Shown: positions 23,551-32,986, numbered from the stretch's first letter. The stretch: 64,000 bases of DNA from CAUYXS01 sp965248495 (GCA_965248495.1 CBDFJL010000003.1:992001-1056000); one strand, 5' to 3'. Program-made: numbers and translations. Notes: generated from the sequence alone by a model not told the origin.

Positions 23551-23895
23551 GGAGCGCGCCTTCCGCGAGGCTACCGGCGGTTTCGACCGCCGGGCACACG
23601 GAAGCCGCGAGGGAATTCCCCGTGGCCAACGAGTACCGACGGTGCCCGTCCGCCTGGTGCCCACCAATTATATCGCACCCGCGCCGCCGCTCTGACATGC
23701 GCATTTGGCATAACTCTCCGCCGAAGGGATCGTGACCCCCCGCGGCGCCCACCAGTCTGACTCGTGCGGGGGCCGTCACCCGGTGCGTGGGACTTCGCCG
23801 TGCTAAAATGCGGGGGCGGGTGCGCGATGGTGCGGCCCGCCATTGCCCCCTTCCCAGGTGTGGGAAGGGGTGTCTTGGCGTGGGAGCGAAAGGGC
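23551..23895. other. Gene-free gap between proB and mfd, with a perfect hairpin
   Basis: This gap separates divergent proB and mfd. Its main feature is a perfect 10-bp inverted repeat, CCCCTTCCCA/TGGGAAGGGG with loop GGTG, at 23847-23870. It ends 25 nt before the mfd ATG and is not followed by a T-run, so it is not an ordinary terminator. It could be an operator or a leader hairpin affecting mfd translation. I see no clear promoter hexamers or gene in the rest. Confidence 0.6.
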
Positions 23896-26800
23896 ATGGG
23901 CCTCGAGGGGCTGTTCGGCGTATTGCGGTCGGTGCCGGCCTACCGGGAGGTGCTGGCTGCGCTCGACAGCGGCGGCCCCGGTGCCGAGCGCGTCACGCTC
24001 CTCGAACAGGCGAAGCCGTACCTCATTGCGACGATGTGGCGCGACTTGGGCAGGCCGATGCTCTTGGTCTGCCCCAAGCCGGAGGACGCGCGCAGACTCG
24101 TCGAGCAGATTGAGACCTACTGCGGCGACGATAGCTCTATTCACCACTTCGCCGAGTCCGAAGTACTGCCCTATGAGCGCCTGGCGCTGGACCCCTCCAC
24201 TCTGCATCCGCGCATCGAGGCACTATCCGCGCTTGCGCCGGGCGGCGACGGTGGCCCGCCGCTGATCGTCGCCTCGATCATGGCGCTCATGCAGCAGACC
24301 ATCGGCGCCGACCTCTTCGGCAGGTTGACGGAGCGCGTGAGCGTGGGACAGCGCCTGACCCTGGAGCCGCTGCTCGAAAGCCTGGCCCGCATGGGCTATA
24401 CATTCGGCCCGGCCGTGGAGCAGCCGGGTTCCGTGTCCCGCCGTGGCGGCATCATCGACATCTTCTCGCCTCAGATGAACCTGCCGGCCCGCATCGAGCT
24501 GTGGGGCGACGTGGTCGACTCGATCCGCCTCTTCGACCCCGCGACCCAGCGCTCAGTCGAGCCGTCGCAAGCCCTTGTCCTCCTACCGGCGTGGGAGGTA
24601 CTGCCGGCCTTCGTGGACCACCGCGAGATCACGGAGCGCGTACGCGCCCTCGATTTTCGCAACGTCAAGACAGCTGAGCGCGACCGGGTCGACGATGAGC
24701 TGGCCGAACTGATGGCTGGGCTGTCCACCGACAACGCGTCGTTCTACGCCGGCTTCTTCCACCAGCACACTCTGCTCGACCATCTCGACCCGGCCGCCAC
24801 GCCGCTGGTGCTGATCGACGAGCCTGCCGAGGTCGAGGAGGCCGCCCACCAATGGGAGGCGAACGTCGCCAGGCTGCGCCTGACCAAGCTCGAGCGCGGC
24901 GAGCTGCCCGCGGGATTCCCCGTGAGCTTCACGGATTGGTCGACGCTGGCGGAGGAGCTCGGCCGCCTCCCGCGTATCGAGGTCAGCCGCTACCACGTGG
25001 GGGCGGGCGTCTCAGCGGTGGCGCTGCCGTTCGGGCCCTCTCCCGCGTACCACGGAAACCTGGACGAAATGACCGAAGCCCTGGACTCCGGCCGACGGGG
25101 CTCAGCGGTCGTCGCCACGCAGCACTCCCAGCGCATACGCGAGCTGTTCAACGATGCCGCGATCCCGGCGCGGGAGTCGCGCTCGCTCGATGACGCGCCG
25201 GCCAGCGACGTCGTGGAGGTCGTCCACGCTTCCGCAGCCGGAGGCTGGCTGTTGCGCGAGAGCGAAGAGGCCCCGGCTCCGCTGCTGACCCTGCTGACCG
25301 ACACCGAGGTATTCGGGACTGCGAAGCGCCGCCCCCCGCGCTCGCGCCGCCGGGCGCTGCCCGTCCACCACATCCTCATCGAGGACCTCACGCCGGGGCA
25401 GTTCGTGGTCCACGTCGACCACGGCGTCGCCCGCTTCGCCGGCACGCAGACGATGGACGGGGCGGCCGAGGCCGGAGAGGGCAGGGAGTACCTGATTCTC
25501 GAATACGCCGAGCGCGATCGGCTCTACGTCCCCATGGAGCAGCTGGCGCGCGTCTCCCTGTACTCCGGCGGCGACGACGCAGACCCCTCGCTGACACGGC
25601 TCGGTACCCAGGAGTGGTCGCGTACCGTGGCCCGGGCGCGAGAGTCAACGCTGCGCCTGGCCGTCGATTTGCTGCAAGTCCAGGCACAGCGCCAGCTCGT
25701 GGAGGGCCACGCCTTCGCGCCCGATACCCCATGGCAGCGAGAGATGGAGGACGCCTTCCCCTACGTTGAAACGCCGGACCAGGCGGCGGCCATTTTCGAC
25801 GTGAAGGAGGACATGCAGTCGACGCAGCCCATGGATCGGCTGGTCTGTGGCGACGTGGGCTACGGCAAGACCGAGGTCGCCTTGCGCGCCGCGTTCAAGA
25901 CCGTGATGGAGGGCAAGCAGGTTGCAGTGCTGGTGCCCACCACAGTCTTGGCGGAGCAGCACGCGGCGACCTTGGGCGAGCGTCTCGAGCCCTACCCGGT
26001 GCGGCTCGAAGTGTTGAGCCGGTTCCGCACGGAAGCCGAGCAGGACCAGGTGATAGCGGCGCTAAAGCAAGGTGAGGTGGACGTGGTCATCGGCACGCAC
26101 CGCCTCGTACAGAAGGACGTCGGCTTCAAGGACCTGGGGTTGGTCGTCATCGACGAAGAGCACCGCTTCGGCGTCAACCACAAGGAACGGCTTAAGGACC
26201 TGAGGCGCGAGGTCGACGTGTTGACCATGACGGCCACCCCTATCCCGCGGACCATGCACATGGCGCTGGCTGGCATCCGCGACATCTCGACGATAGAGAC
26301 TCCCCCGGAAGAGCGGCTCCCCATCAAGACCTACTTGGCCGAGGCCTCCGACGACTTGGTGCGCGAGGCAGTGCAGCGAGAGCTCGACAGGGGAGGGCAG
26401 GTCTATTTCCTCCACAATCGCGTGAAGACAATCGACCTCGCGGCAGAGCACCTGCGAGAGCTCGTACCCGGGGCGCGAATCGCCGTCGCCCACGGCCAGA
26501 TGCCCGAGAACCTGCTATCCGACGCGATGGAGCACTTCGCCGCCGGCGAGGCCGATGTGCTCGTCTGCACGACCATCATCGAATCGGGTCTCGACATTCC
26601 CACGGTCAACACGCTGATCATCGACCGCGCCGACCGGCTGGGGCTGGCGCAACTCTACCAGTTGCGTGGCCGCATCGGCCGCCGAGCGCAGCGGGGCTAC
26701 GCCTATCTGCTGGTGCCACCGGGCAAACGGCTCACCGAAGCCGCGCAGCGGCGATTGCATACCATCGTCGCCGCAACGGAGCTGGGCGCCGGCTTCCGCA

Positions 26801-27450
26801 TAGCCATGCGCGATCTAGAGATACGGGGCGCCGGCAACATCCTCGGTGCAGAGCAGAGTGGCCACATCCACGCCGTCGGCTTCGACCTCTACACGCGCTT
26901 GCTCGCCGAGGCGGTGCAGCAGCTACGCGCATCGGGCACCGGCACCCCGGCGCCGATCGAGCCTGATCCACAGGTAGACCTTCAGCTCAGCGCGGGCGTG
27001 CCGGAAGAGCTCGTCGCCCATCTCCCAACGCGGATGGGCCTCTACCAGCGCATGGCCAGAGCCCGGACCATGGACGACGTCGAGGATCTGGCCAGGGAGT
27101 TCCGCGACCGTTTCGGGCACACGTTACCCGACGACGTTCACCACCTTCTCTTCGGCGTGCGCGTCTCCGTAATGGCCCGGCTAGCGCGCGTCGAGGCCGT
27201 TATCCGGCGTGGTGACGAGGTGACGATCCGGCTACGAGAGCCCGCTGGGGGCGCACGCGTGCCGCTGGAGAGGGCCCTCGGTCACGGCGCGCATGTGGGC
27301 AACCAGCAGATACGGCTAGGAGCCGACGGCGAGACACCGTGGGGTCAGGCGCTGCTGGAGGTGCTGGAGAGGCTTGCGGCGTTCCGCGAGCAGGTCGCCG
27401 ACCAGGTCGCGTTGATGGCGACAGCTGGTGTCCCGACGATGGAAGGCTAG
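23896..27450 (+). CDS. mfd: Transcription-repair coupling factor Mfd
   Basis: A 1184-residue ATPase that removes stalled RNA polymerase and recruits UvrA to lesions. Domains in order are a UvrB-like module (about 1-330), the CarD-like RNA-polymerase-interacting domain near 495-590 (start LTPGQFVVHVDHGVARF), and the translocase with Walker A GDVGYGKTE near 652, DEEHRFG near 752 and TATPIPRTM near 778. A second RecA fold contains VCTTIIESGLDIP and QLRGRIGRR, and the C-terminal TRCF domain masks UvrA binding. Length is normal. The ATG at 23896 begins the typical N-terminus. Its TAG shares CTAG with the convergent downstream gene. Confidence 0.96.
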   Translation: MGLEGLFGVLRSVPAYREVLAALDSGGPGAERVTLLEQAKPYLIATMWRDLGRPMLLVCPKPEDARRLVEQIETYCGDDSSIHHFAESEVLPYERLALDPSTLHPRIEALSALAPGGDGGPPLIVASIMALMQQTIGADLFGRLTERVSVGQRLTLEPLLESLARMGYTFGPAVEQPGSVSRRGGIIDIFSPQMNLPARIELWGDVVDSIRLFDPATQRSVEPSQALVLLPAWEVLPAFVDHREITERVRALDFRNVKTAERDRVDDELAELMAGLSTDNASFYAGFFHQHTLLDHLDPAATPLVLIDEPAEVEEAAHQWEANVARLRLTKLERGELPAGFPVSFTDWSTLAEELGRLPRIEVSRYHVGAGVSAVALPFGPSPAYHGNLDEMTEALDSGRRGSAVVATQHSQRIRELFNDAAIPARESRSLDDAPASDVVEVVHASAAGGWLLRESEEAPAPLLTLLTDTEVFGTAKRRPPRSRRRALPVHHILIEDLTPGQFVVHVDHGVARFAGTQTMDGAAEAGEGREYLILEYAERDRLYVPMEQLARVSLYSGGDDADPSLTRLGTQEWSRTVARARESTLRLAVDLLQVQAQRQLVEGHAFAPDTPWQREMEDAFPYVETPDQAAAIFDVKEDMQSTQPMDRLVCGDVGYGKTEVALRAAFKTVMEGKQVAVLVPTTVLAEQHAATLGERLEPYPVRLEVLSRFRTEAEQDQVIAALKQGEVDVVIGTHRLVQKDVGFKDLGLVVIDEEHRFGVNHKERLKDLRREVDVLTMTATPIPRTMHMALAGIRDISTIETPPEERLPIKTYLAEASDDLVREAVQRELDRGGQVYFLHNRVKTIDLAAEHLRELVPGARIAVAHGQMPENLLSDAMEHFAAGEADVLVCTTIIESGLDIPTVNTLIIDRADRLGLAQLYQLRGRIGRRAQRGYAYLLVPPGKRLTEAAQRRLHTIVAATELGAGFRIAMRDLEIRGAGNILGAEQSGHIHAVGFDLYTRLLAEAVQQLRASGTGTPAPIEPDPQVDLQLSAGVPEELVAHLPTRMGLYQRMARARTMDDVEDLAREFRDRFGHTLPDDVHHLLFGVRVSVMARLARVEAVIRRGDEVTIRLREPAGGARVPLERALGHGAHVGNQQIRLGADGETPWGQALLEVLERLAAFREQVADQVALMATAGVPTMEG

Positions 27451-27719
27451 TTCTCGCTGAGCTGGGAGCGGCCGTTGCCACGTGGGCCGCTGGGTGGGCG
27501 CCTGCGCCCGCGCCGCTGCGACTGTCGCTGCTGTTGCGGCTCCTCAGTCTCCAACTCCTGATACTGGAAGCTGCCTGCAGGGACCGGGCCTCGCAACTTG
27601 AGCAGCAGCTCCGCTTCCGCAGGTTCGAGGGTACCCGCCTCATCCTTCAGCCGTAGCAAAGTGAGGATCAGCGCGCGGTTCTCTTCGGCGAGATCCGCAA
27701 AGAACACCTGATACGCCAT
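27447..27719 (-). CDS. Small hypothetical protein with basic low-complexity tail (90 aa)
   Basis: A 90-residue protein. Residues 1-50 form a helical part (YQVFFADLAEENRALILTLLRLKDEAG, LEPAEAELLLKLRG), and residues about 62-90 are a Gln/Arg/Pro/Gly-rich tail, probably disordered and able to bind nucleic acid. The family is not recognised. The ATG at 27719 starts the protein-like part. The stop lies within the CTAG shared with mfd, so the two genes converge with 4 nt in common. The ribosome site is weak. Confidence 0.5.
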   Translation of the reverse strand: MAYQVFFADLAEENRALILTLLRLKDEAGTLEPAEAELLLKLRGPVPAGSFQYQELETEEPQQQRQSQRRGRRRPPSGPRGNGRSQLSEN

Positions 27720-27830
27720 GGGCCGTATAGCCTTCGAAGGGGGATTCAGTCTCGGGGATAGCGGCCTATGGGCCGCTCGTGGGTCACATTCTAGCATACC
27801 GTGGCGCGTGCGCCTGCCATTGAGCGTGCG

Positions 27831-28571
27831 TTATAGGCTGGCTATCAGCCCCACGTCGCGCAGGTGCGGCACCACGTCTTCAAGGCTTGCCACCGTGGGG
27901 CAGCTGGCTGGCACGTCCCTGGCCTCCACGCGGTCCGTATCGTCCGGCCTGACCACCAGAATTGCGTACATGCCCACGCCCTGTGCCCCCACCACGTCGC
28001 CAGCGTAGGAGTCGCCCACGTGCACCGCCTCATCGGCGTTCAACCCGGCCTCGGCGAGCGCCGCCTCGAAGATCGGAGCATGGGGTTTGCCGACGCCCAC
28101 CTGACCGGAAGAGACGACCAAGTCCACCAGGTGCCCGAGCCCAGTGTCGGCGACGATCCGGGGAAGCTCCACGCCCATGTTCGAAATGACGCCGATGGAA
28201 AGCCCGACCGCCCTCACCGCTTCGAGCGCTACCCGCACCTCGGCGAAGGGCACGAGCTCTTTAGGGGCAGCGTTCACCCGCTGCCAGATCCGGCCGGCGA
28301 CTTCGGGCCCGACCTCTGAACCCGCCGCGCTTAGCAGACGGCGCTCGTACTCGGCCAGCGCGGCGTCTCGCTCAGCAGAGCCCCGGCCCGCTAGAGGACT
28401 GCTGGCGTTTTGCGAGTCCAGGTAGGCGTTCGCGATGGGGTAGGCCCTGCCGATGGCGTCGGCATCGACCGAGACGCCCTCCTCGGCGGCGGCCTTGGAC
28501 TGTATCTCCGGCCCGGCGGGCTGCCAGCCCACGAGCGTTCCGTAGAAATCGAAGAACACACCTCGTATCAT
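27831..28571 (-). CDS. HAD-superfamily hydrolase
   Basis: A 246-residue haloacid-dehalogenase-type hydrolase. Motif I is FFDFYGTLVGW at residues 6-16, motif II VISNMG near 126, the motif III Lys in GVGKPHAPIF near 160, and motif IV VGDSYAGDVVGAQ near 183. The cap is helical and C1-type, so a small phosphorylated metabolite is the likely substrate. The second motif I residue is Tyr instead of Asp, as in L-2-haloacid dehalogenases and related enzymes. It is divergent from comF with a 33-nt gap. Confidence 0.88.
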   Translation of the reverse strand: MIRGVFFDFYGTLVGWQPAGPEIQSKAAAEEGVSVDADAIGRAYPIANAYLDSQNASSPLAGRGSAERDAALAEYERRLLSAAGSEVGPEVAGRIWQRVNAAPKELVPFAEVRVALEAVRAVGLSIGVISNMGVELPRIVADTGLGHLVDLVVSSGQVGVGKPHAPIFEAALAEAGLNADEAVHVGDSYAGDVVGAQGVGMYAILVVRPDDTDRVEARDVPASCPTVASLEDVVPHLRDVGLIASL

Positions 28572-28604
28572 CGCGCCACCTAGTCTATCTCCGGCCGAGC
28601 GCAT

Positions 28605-29294
28605 ATGGCTGTCCTCGCGACTACCTGGCGGCGAGCCCTCGATGTGCTGTTGCCCGCGCACTGCGTCGGCTGCGGCGCTTCCGAAACCTACCTGTGCAGC
28701 GCGTGCTTGGCATCGGCACAGCGGCTCCCCGACGCAAGCTGCCCGGTGTGTGCGGCGCCCGGTTTCGCCGATGTCTGCGGGCGGTGCAGGCTTCGGCAAC
28801 CCGCCTTTTGCCGGACGCATGCAGCCTTCGTGTACGACGGTGTGGTGCGGACAGCGGTCCATAGGTTGAAATACTCCAACCTGCGATCGCTTGCGCCCGC
28901 GATGGCTGAGCCCATGGCTCAGGTGAGCGCGGGGGCTCGCGCCGATGCTGTCGTTCCGGTGCCATTGCACCGGAGCCAGCTCCGTCGCCGCGGCTTCAAT
29001 CAGTCGGCGTTCTTGGCCGCGGAGGTCGCGCACCGCTTGGGACTCCCCCTGCGGGAGGATCTCGTCGAGCGGAGGCTTGGCGGCCGAGCCCAGGTCAGCG
29101 TTTCCAGCGCGGAGGAGCGGTGGGCGAATGTGGCCTATGCCTTCGCTCCAGCCGGTGCGGATGCCACAGACATGCGGCTCCTCCTCGTTGACGACGTCAT
29201 GACCACGGGGAGCACCTTGCATGCGGCGGCGGGCGCATTGATGGATGCAGGCGCCGCCAGCATCCAAGCGCTGGTCTTTGCGCGAGAGCCCTAG
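28605..29294 (+). CDS. comF: ComF family phosphoribosyltransferase-like protein
   Basis: A 229-residue protein with an N-terminal cysteine-rich zinc finger (CVGCG, CSAC, CPVC and CGRC between residues 20 and 65) and a C-terminal phosphoribosyltransferase fold. The PRPP loop is LLLVDDVMTTGSTL near residue 195, and VPVPLHRSQLRRRGFNQS is the conserved middle motif. ComF is required for natural transformation in several bacteria, and comEA-comEC lie further along in this window. The ATG at 28605 is close to the divergent HAD gene. Confidence 0.9.
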   Translation: MAVLATTWRRALDVLLPAHCVGCGASETYLCSACLASAQRLPDASCPVCAAPGFADVCGRCRLRQPAFCRTHAAFVYDGVVRTAVHRLKYSNLRSLAPAMAEPMAQVSAGARADAVVPVPLHRSQLRRRGFNQSAFLAAEVAHRLGLPLREDLVERRLGGRAQVSVSSAEERWANVAYAFAPAGADATDMRLLLVDDVMTTGSTLHAAAGALMDAGAASIQALVFAREP

Positions 29295-29471
29295 CCGCGC
29301 TTGCTTGCGTCGTTGGCGCCCTCCTCGGGTTTGTGCGTTTACGCCTCTTCTTGATGCCTGTGGCCCCCTGCTAGACTGAGGCCTGCGTCGTACCCTCGTC
29401 AGCAACTGCATGCGCTGCACGACGCTTGCGAGCGCTCGTCCGTCCTCTACAGCTCGTACCCGGAGGCCATC

Positions 29472-30737
29472 GTGAGCACCATCGAAGCCCCAATGCCAGC
29501 ATTGGCCAGCCAAGACCCGGAGATCGCGCGGGCGATCCAGCACGAGGTCGAGCGCCAACGCAAGAGCATCGTGCTCATCGCCTCGGAGAACTACGCCAGC
29601 CGGGCCGTGCTCGAAGCCCAGGGATCGGCCCTCACCAACAAGTACGCCGAGGGCTACCCCGGCAAGCGCTACTACGGCGGATGCGAGTTCGTCGACATCG
29701 CCGAGCAGCTGGCCATTGACCGCGCGGTGCAGCTCTTCGGGGCCGAGCACGCCAACGTCCAGTCCCACGCGGGTGCATCCGCGAACATGGCCGCGTATGC
29801 GGCGTTGCTGGAGATTGGAGACACCGTCATGGGCCTCCAGCTTGACCAGGGTGGCCACCTCACCCATGGGAGCCCGGTCAATTTTTCCAGCAAGCTCTAC
29901 AACTTCGTCTCGTACGCGCTGGATCCCGAGTCCGAGCAGTTGGACTACGACGCCATCGAGCGCCTCGCCAAAGAGCACCGTCCCAAGGTCATCGTCGCGG
30001 GCTACACCGCGTACCCGCGCACCATCGATTTCGAGCGGTTCGGCAACATAGCCCGCGAAGTCGGCGCCGTCCTCATGGTCGACATGGCGCACATCGCCGG
30101 CCTGATCGCGGGCGGTGCCCATCCGTCCCCTGTCCCGCACGCGGGCGTAGTCACCTCCACGACCCACAAGACACTTCGGGGACCGCGCGGCGCCATGATC
30201 CTGTCCAAGGAGGAGCACCGCCGGGCAGTTGATCGGGCTGTTTTCCCTTACGGTCAGGGTGGTCCTCTGATGCACGCCGTCGCGGCCAAGGCCGTCGCCT
30301 TCGCCGAGGCCCTCAAGCCCAGCTTCGTCGACTACGCCCGCAACGTCGTGGCCAACGCGCAGGCGCTGGCCGTCGGCCTCGAGGCGGAGGGATTGCGCAT
30401 CGTGTCGGGCGGCACCGACACCCACCTCATGCTCGTCGACCTGACGCCTCTCAAATGCACCGGCCAGGAAGCGGAGGAGGCGTTGACGCGCATCAATGTG
30501 ACCGTCAACAAGAACGCCATCCCCAATGACCCGCTGCCCCCTCGTGTGACCAGCGGCGTGCGGCTAGGCACCCCTGCTATCACGAGTCGCGGCTTCGGCC
30601 TCGAAGATACGAAGCACGTTGCCAGCATCATTGGCCGCGCTCTCGGCCACCGGGGCGACGCGCAGCTCGAAGCGCAGCTGCGGGACGAGGTGGCTGAGCT
30701 GACGGGTCGCCACCCCGTGCCCGGCCTCGACTTCTAG
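29472..30737 (+). CDS. glyA: Serine hydroxymethyltransferase GlyA
   Basis: A 421-residue PLP enzyme that interconverts serine and glycine with tetrahydrofolate, feeding one-carbon metabolism. Recognisable are IVLIASENYAS near residue 35, the YAEGYPGKRYYGGCEFVD segment, VDMAHIAGLIAGG and the PLP-lysine motif TTTHKTLRGPRGA near 229. It starts with GTG, with CGGAGG 5-6 nt upstream. It begins a run of rightward genes; the 177-nt gap after comF has no clear consensus promoter, only a TAGACT at the right distance from weak -35 sequence. Confidence 0.96.
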   Translation: MSTIEAPMPALASQDPEIARAIQHEVERQRKSIVLIASENYASRAVLEAQGSALTNKYAEGYPGKRYYGGCEFVDIAEQLAIDRAVQLFGAEHANVQSHAGASANMAAYAALLEIGDTVMGLQLDQGGHLTHGSPVNFSSKLYNFVSYALDPESEQLDYDAIERLAKEHRPKVIVAGYTAYPRTIDFERFGNIAREVGAVLMVDMAHIAGLIAGGAHPSPVPHAGVVTSTTHKTLRGPRGAMILSKEEHRRAVDRAVFPYGQGGPLMHAVAAKAVAFAEALKPSFVDYARNVVANAQALAVGLEAEGLRIVSGGTDTHLMLVDLTPLKCTGQEAEEALTRINVTVNKNAIPNDPLPPRVTSGVRLGTPAITSRGFGLEDTKHVASIIGRALGHRGDAQLEAQLRDEVAELTGRHPVPGLDF

Positions 30738-30740
30738 GCC

Positions 30741-31208
30741 GTGGCCAGCGTGACGGTGCGGCGGGCTACCATCGCCGACGCCCCGGCCATCGTCGGCTTC
30801 CAGTGCCTGATGGCCCGCGAGACCCAAGGGATGGAGCTGGACCGCGCCGTGGTCCAACGTGGCGTTGCCGCGGTCTTTGACGACCCGGCCAAGGGCGCGT
30901 ACTGGATCGCCGACCTCGATGGCCGGACGGTGGCGTCGCTGCTGACCGTGCCGGAGTGGAGCGACTGGCGAAACACCACCGTGTGCTGGGTCCACTCGGT
31001 CTACGTCGAGCCGGACGCGCGGCGCCAGGGCGTGTTCAGCGCCATGTACCGCCACCTGCGTGAGCGCGTGGAAGCGTCTGTGGACCTTGCCGGCCTCAGG
31101 CTCTATACCGAGCGTGACAACCGCGTCGCGCAGAACGTCTATGAGAGCCTCGGCATGTCCCGTGAGCGCTACCTCCTCTACGAGTGGCTTGCCGGCGAGA
31201 CCGACTAG
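30741..31208 (+). CDS. GNAT-family N-acetyltransferase
   Basis: A 155-residue acetyl-CoA-dependent transferase. The GNAT core runs from VTVRRATIADAPAIVGF through HSVYVEPDARRQGVFSAMYRHL, where the acetyl-CoA loop has RRQGVF in place of the commoner RxxGxG/A, to RLYTERDNRVAQNVYESLGM near the end. It starts with GTG 3 nt after the glyA stop, so it is co-transcribed and probably coupled. The target amine is unknown. The frame overlaps slightly with the open frame of the following MFS gene, whose real start is later. Confidence 0.85.
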   Translation: MASVTVRRATIADAPAIVGFQCLMARETQGMELDRAVVQRGVAAVFDDPAKGAYWIADLDGRTVASLLTVPEWSDWRNTTVCWVHSVYVEPDARRQGVFSAMYRHLRERVEASVDLAGLRLYTERDNRVAQNVYESLGMSRERYLLYEWLAGETD

Positions 31209-31240
31209 CCACCGACCGCCGCCAGCAACCCGGCCAATCC

Positions 31241-32497
31241 ATGGAACTTCCTGACGCCACGCCCGACTCCTTAGCGCCGCGCCGAAGCTGGCTCCCGCGG
31301 CTTCCCGCACTCCGCTCCCGGGACTTCCGTCGCCTGTCCGTCGCCTCTCTGCTCAACGCGGCGGGCATGTCGGGCGAGCAGATCACCGTCGCGTGGATCG
31401 TCCTCGACCGGACTGACTCCTCGTTTATGGTCGGCCTGGCACTGGCCCTCTCCTTCGTGCCGATGGCGTTCCTCGGGCTCCCCGCTGGTGCCATCGCCGA
31501 CTGGCTCGACCGCCGGAACTTGCTGCGCTGGCTCGACGCCGCCCTCACCGTGGTCCTGGCGAGCTGGGCGACGATGCTCGCGCTCGATCTACTCGAGCTT
31601 TGGCACATCTTCGCGTTCACCTTCGCCGCGGGCTCCTTCCGTGCCGTCTACCAGCCCGTGCGCCTCAGCTATGCCTACGACATAGTTGGGCCCGGCGCCC
31701 TGGTAAGCGGGCTCAGCCTCGTGAACCTCAGCACGCGAGGCGGGCAGCTGCTCGGCGCAGTCCTGGCCGGGTCGCTCACCCAGCGGTTCGGCCCCGAGTA
31801 CTCCTACATTGGCTTGGCCGGATTTCACGCCGCTTCCGTGGTGGTGCTGATGACCATTCACACGCGCAGCGTCCACCAAGACAACGACAACCCGCGCGAG
31901 CCGATCCTGACCAACCTTCGAGCCCTGGTGAGCGAGCTGCGCTGGAATCGGACACTGCTGATGCTGCTGGCCCTCACGGGCGCCGTCGAAGTGCTCGGTT
32001 TCTCTTTCCAGACGGCGCTCCCGGCCCTTGCCCGGGACGTGTTCGGCGTTGGAGCCGAGGGGCTTGGCATCATGCACGCTTTCCGGTCGGTGGGCGGCGT
32101 CCTGGCCATACTGGTCCTTTCGACCCAGGGGGAGTTGCGGCGGAAGGGGGCGACCTACATCGGCGTACTCATCGTCTTTGGCGCGGCGCTGATGGCGCTG
32201 GGCGCTACTGAGCACTTCGCCGTCGCGCTCGTGGCGCTGGCAGTGGTTGCTGGCATGGCGTCCCTCTCCGACGTGTTGACCCAAGCGCTCATGCAGCTCA
32301 GCGTCGCCGACCACCTACGCGGCAGAGCAATGGGGATATGGGTCTTTGCCATCGGAACGGCGCCGCTCGGCCACCTCCAGGTGGGGGCGCTGGCCGCGGG
32401 CTTGGGCGCGACGGCAGCCCTCACGATCAACGGCGCGGGCCTCGTCGTCCTCGCGGTCCTGGCCGGAACCTTTGGCGTGCGGCTGCGCCGGCTCTAG
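31241..32497 (+). CDS. MFS transporter (EntS-like drug/siderophore exporter type)
   Basis: A 418-residue, twelve-helix major facilitator. After a cytoplasmic N-terminus with LRSRDFRRLSVASLLNAAG, helix 1 follows, and the A-motif region reads GAIADWLDRRNLLRW near residue 85. The large central cytoplasmic loop carries TRSVHQDNDNPREP. The overall pattern resembles the EntS/MdfA-like group of the family, so efflux is more likely than uptake. The ATG at 31241 is chosen over an upstream ATG that overlaps the GNAT gene in an arginine-rich stretch. The substrate is unknown. Confidence 0.82.
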   Translation: MELPDATPDSLAPRRSWLPRLPALRSRDFRRLSVASLLNAAGMSGEQITVAWIVLDRTDSSFMVGLALALSFVPMAFLGLPAGAIADWLDRRNLLRWLDAALTVVLASWATMLALDLLELWHIFAFTFAAGSFRAVYQPVRLSYAYDIVGPGALVSGLSLVNLSTRGGQLLGAVLAGSLTQRFGPEYSYIGLAGFHAASVVVLMTIHTRSVHQDNDNPREPILTNLRALVSELRWNRTLLMLLALTGAVEVLGFSFQTALPALARDVFGVGAEGLGIMHAFRSVGGVLAILVLSTQGELRRKGATYIGVLIVFGAALMALGATEHFAVALVALAVVAGMASLSDVLTQALMQLSVADHLRGRAMGIWVFAIGTAPLGHLQVGALAAGLGATAALTINGAGLVVLAVLAGTFGVRLRRL

Positions 32498-32531
32498 GGC
32501 GGCGCCCTGGGCGTCAATCGACAGCGGTCCT

Positions 32532-32560
32532 TTGTGACCCCAAGGCGCCGCTGCTATAAT
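32532..32560 (+). promoter_or_regulatory. Sigma-70-type promoter of the rpsF-ssb-rpsR operon
   Basis: TTGTGA at 32532-32537 and a perfect TATAAT at 32555-32560 are separated by 17 bp. They lie 57 nt before the rpsF ATG. The -35 matches the consensus at four of six positions. This is the clearest promoter in the window. Confidence 0.8.
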
Positions 32561-32616
32561 CTTGCGCGATGCCGAAGGCGTCGGCGGGGCGGTGGCCACG
32601 CGGCGCGGGAGCCACG

Positions 32617-32931
32617 ATGCGTGAATACGAGTTGATGTTGGTGTTGAACCCGGAGGTCGACGAGGACCGGCTGACCGCTGTCATGGACGGCGTCCGCCGA
32701 GTCGCAAGCGCGGGAGGCGGCGAAGTTATCGGCGAAGAGAGCTGGGGACGCAAGCAGCTCGCGTTCAAGATGGGCCATCACACCGAGGCCCACTACCACC
32801 TCGCGACCCTGCGCATGGAAGCGCCGGCAGCCGACGAGATGGAGAACACGCTCAACCTCGCGGAGGACGTGCTCCGTCACATGCTCGTGCGCCAAGAGGA
32901 GCTTGCCGCCACCGAGGAAGCGAGCGCCTAA
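32617..32931 (+). CDS. rpsF: Small-subunit ribosomal protein bS6
   Basis: A 104-residue S6 protein beginning MREYELMLVLNPEVDEDR, with the conserved WGRKQLAFKM near residue 46 and the acidic C-terminal tail. It binds 16S rRNA with S18 in the platform. GGGAG lies 6 nt before the ATG; upstream open sequence lies in the leader between the promoter and gene. The order rpsF-ssb-rpsR is the classic one; rplI is not next in line here. Confidence 0.95.
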   Translation: MREYELMLVLNPEVDEDRLTAVMDGVRRVASAGGGEVIGEESWGRKQLAFKMGHHTEAHYHLATLRMEAPAADEMENTLNLAEDVLRHMLVRQEELAATEEASA

Positions 32932-32986
32932 TTCACACTGCGGGGCGACAGACACTAAGGATTGCCGAACAAGGAGGTATGCCACT

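Noticed and set aside
27831..30425. Open frame of 864 codons on the minus strand covering glyA and comF
   Set aside because: Only its end, 27831-28571, is a real HAD gene. The rest is antisense to conserved glyA and comF and is an effect of high GC content.
32569..32616. Longer N-terminus for S6 from an ATG 48 nt upstream
   Set aside because: It would start 8 nt after the -10 hexamer and add basic residues absent from S6; the ATG at 32617 has a good ribosome site.
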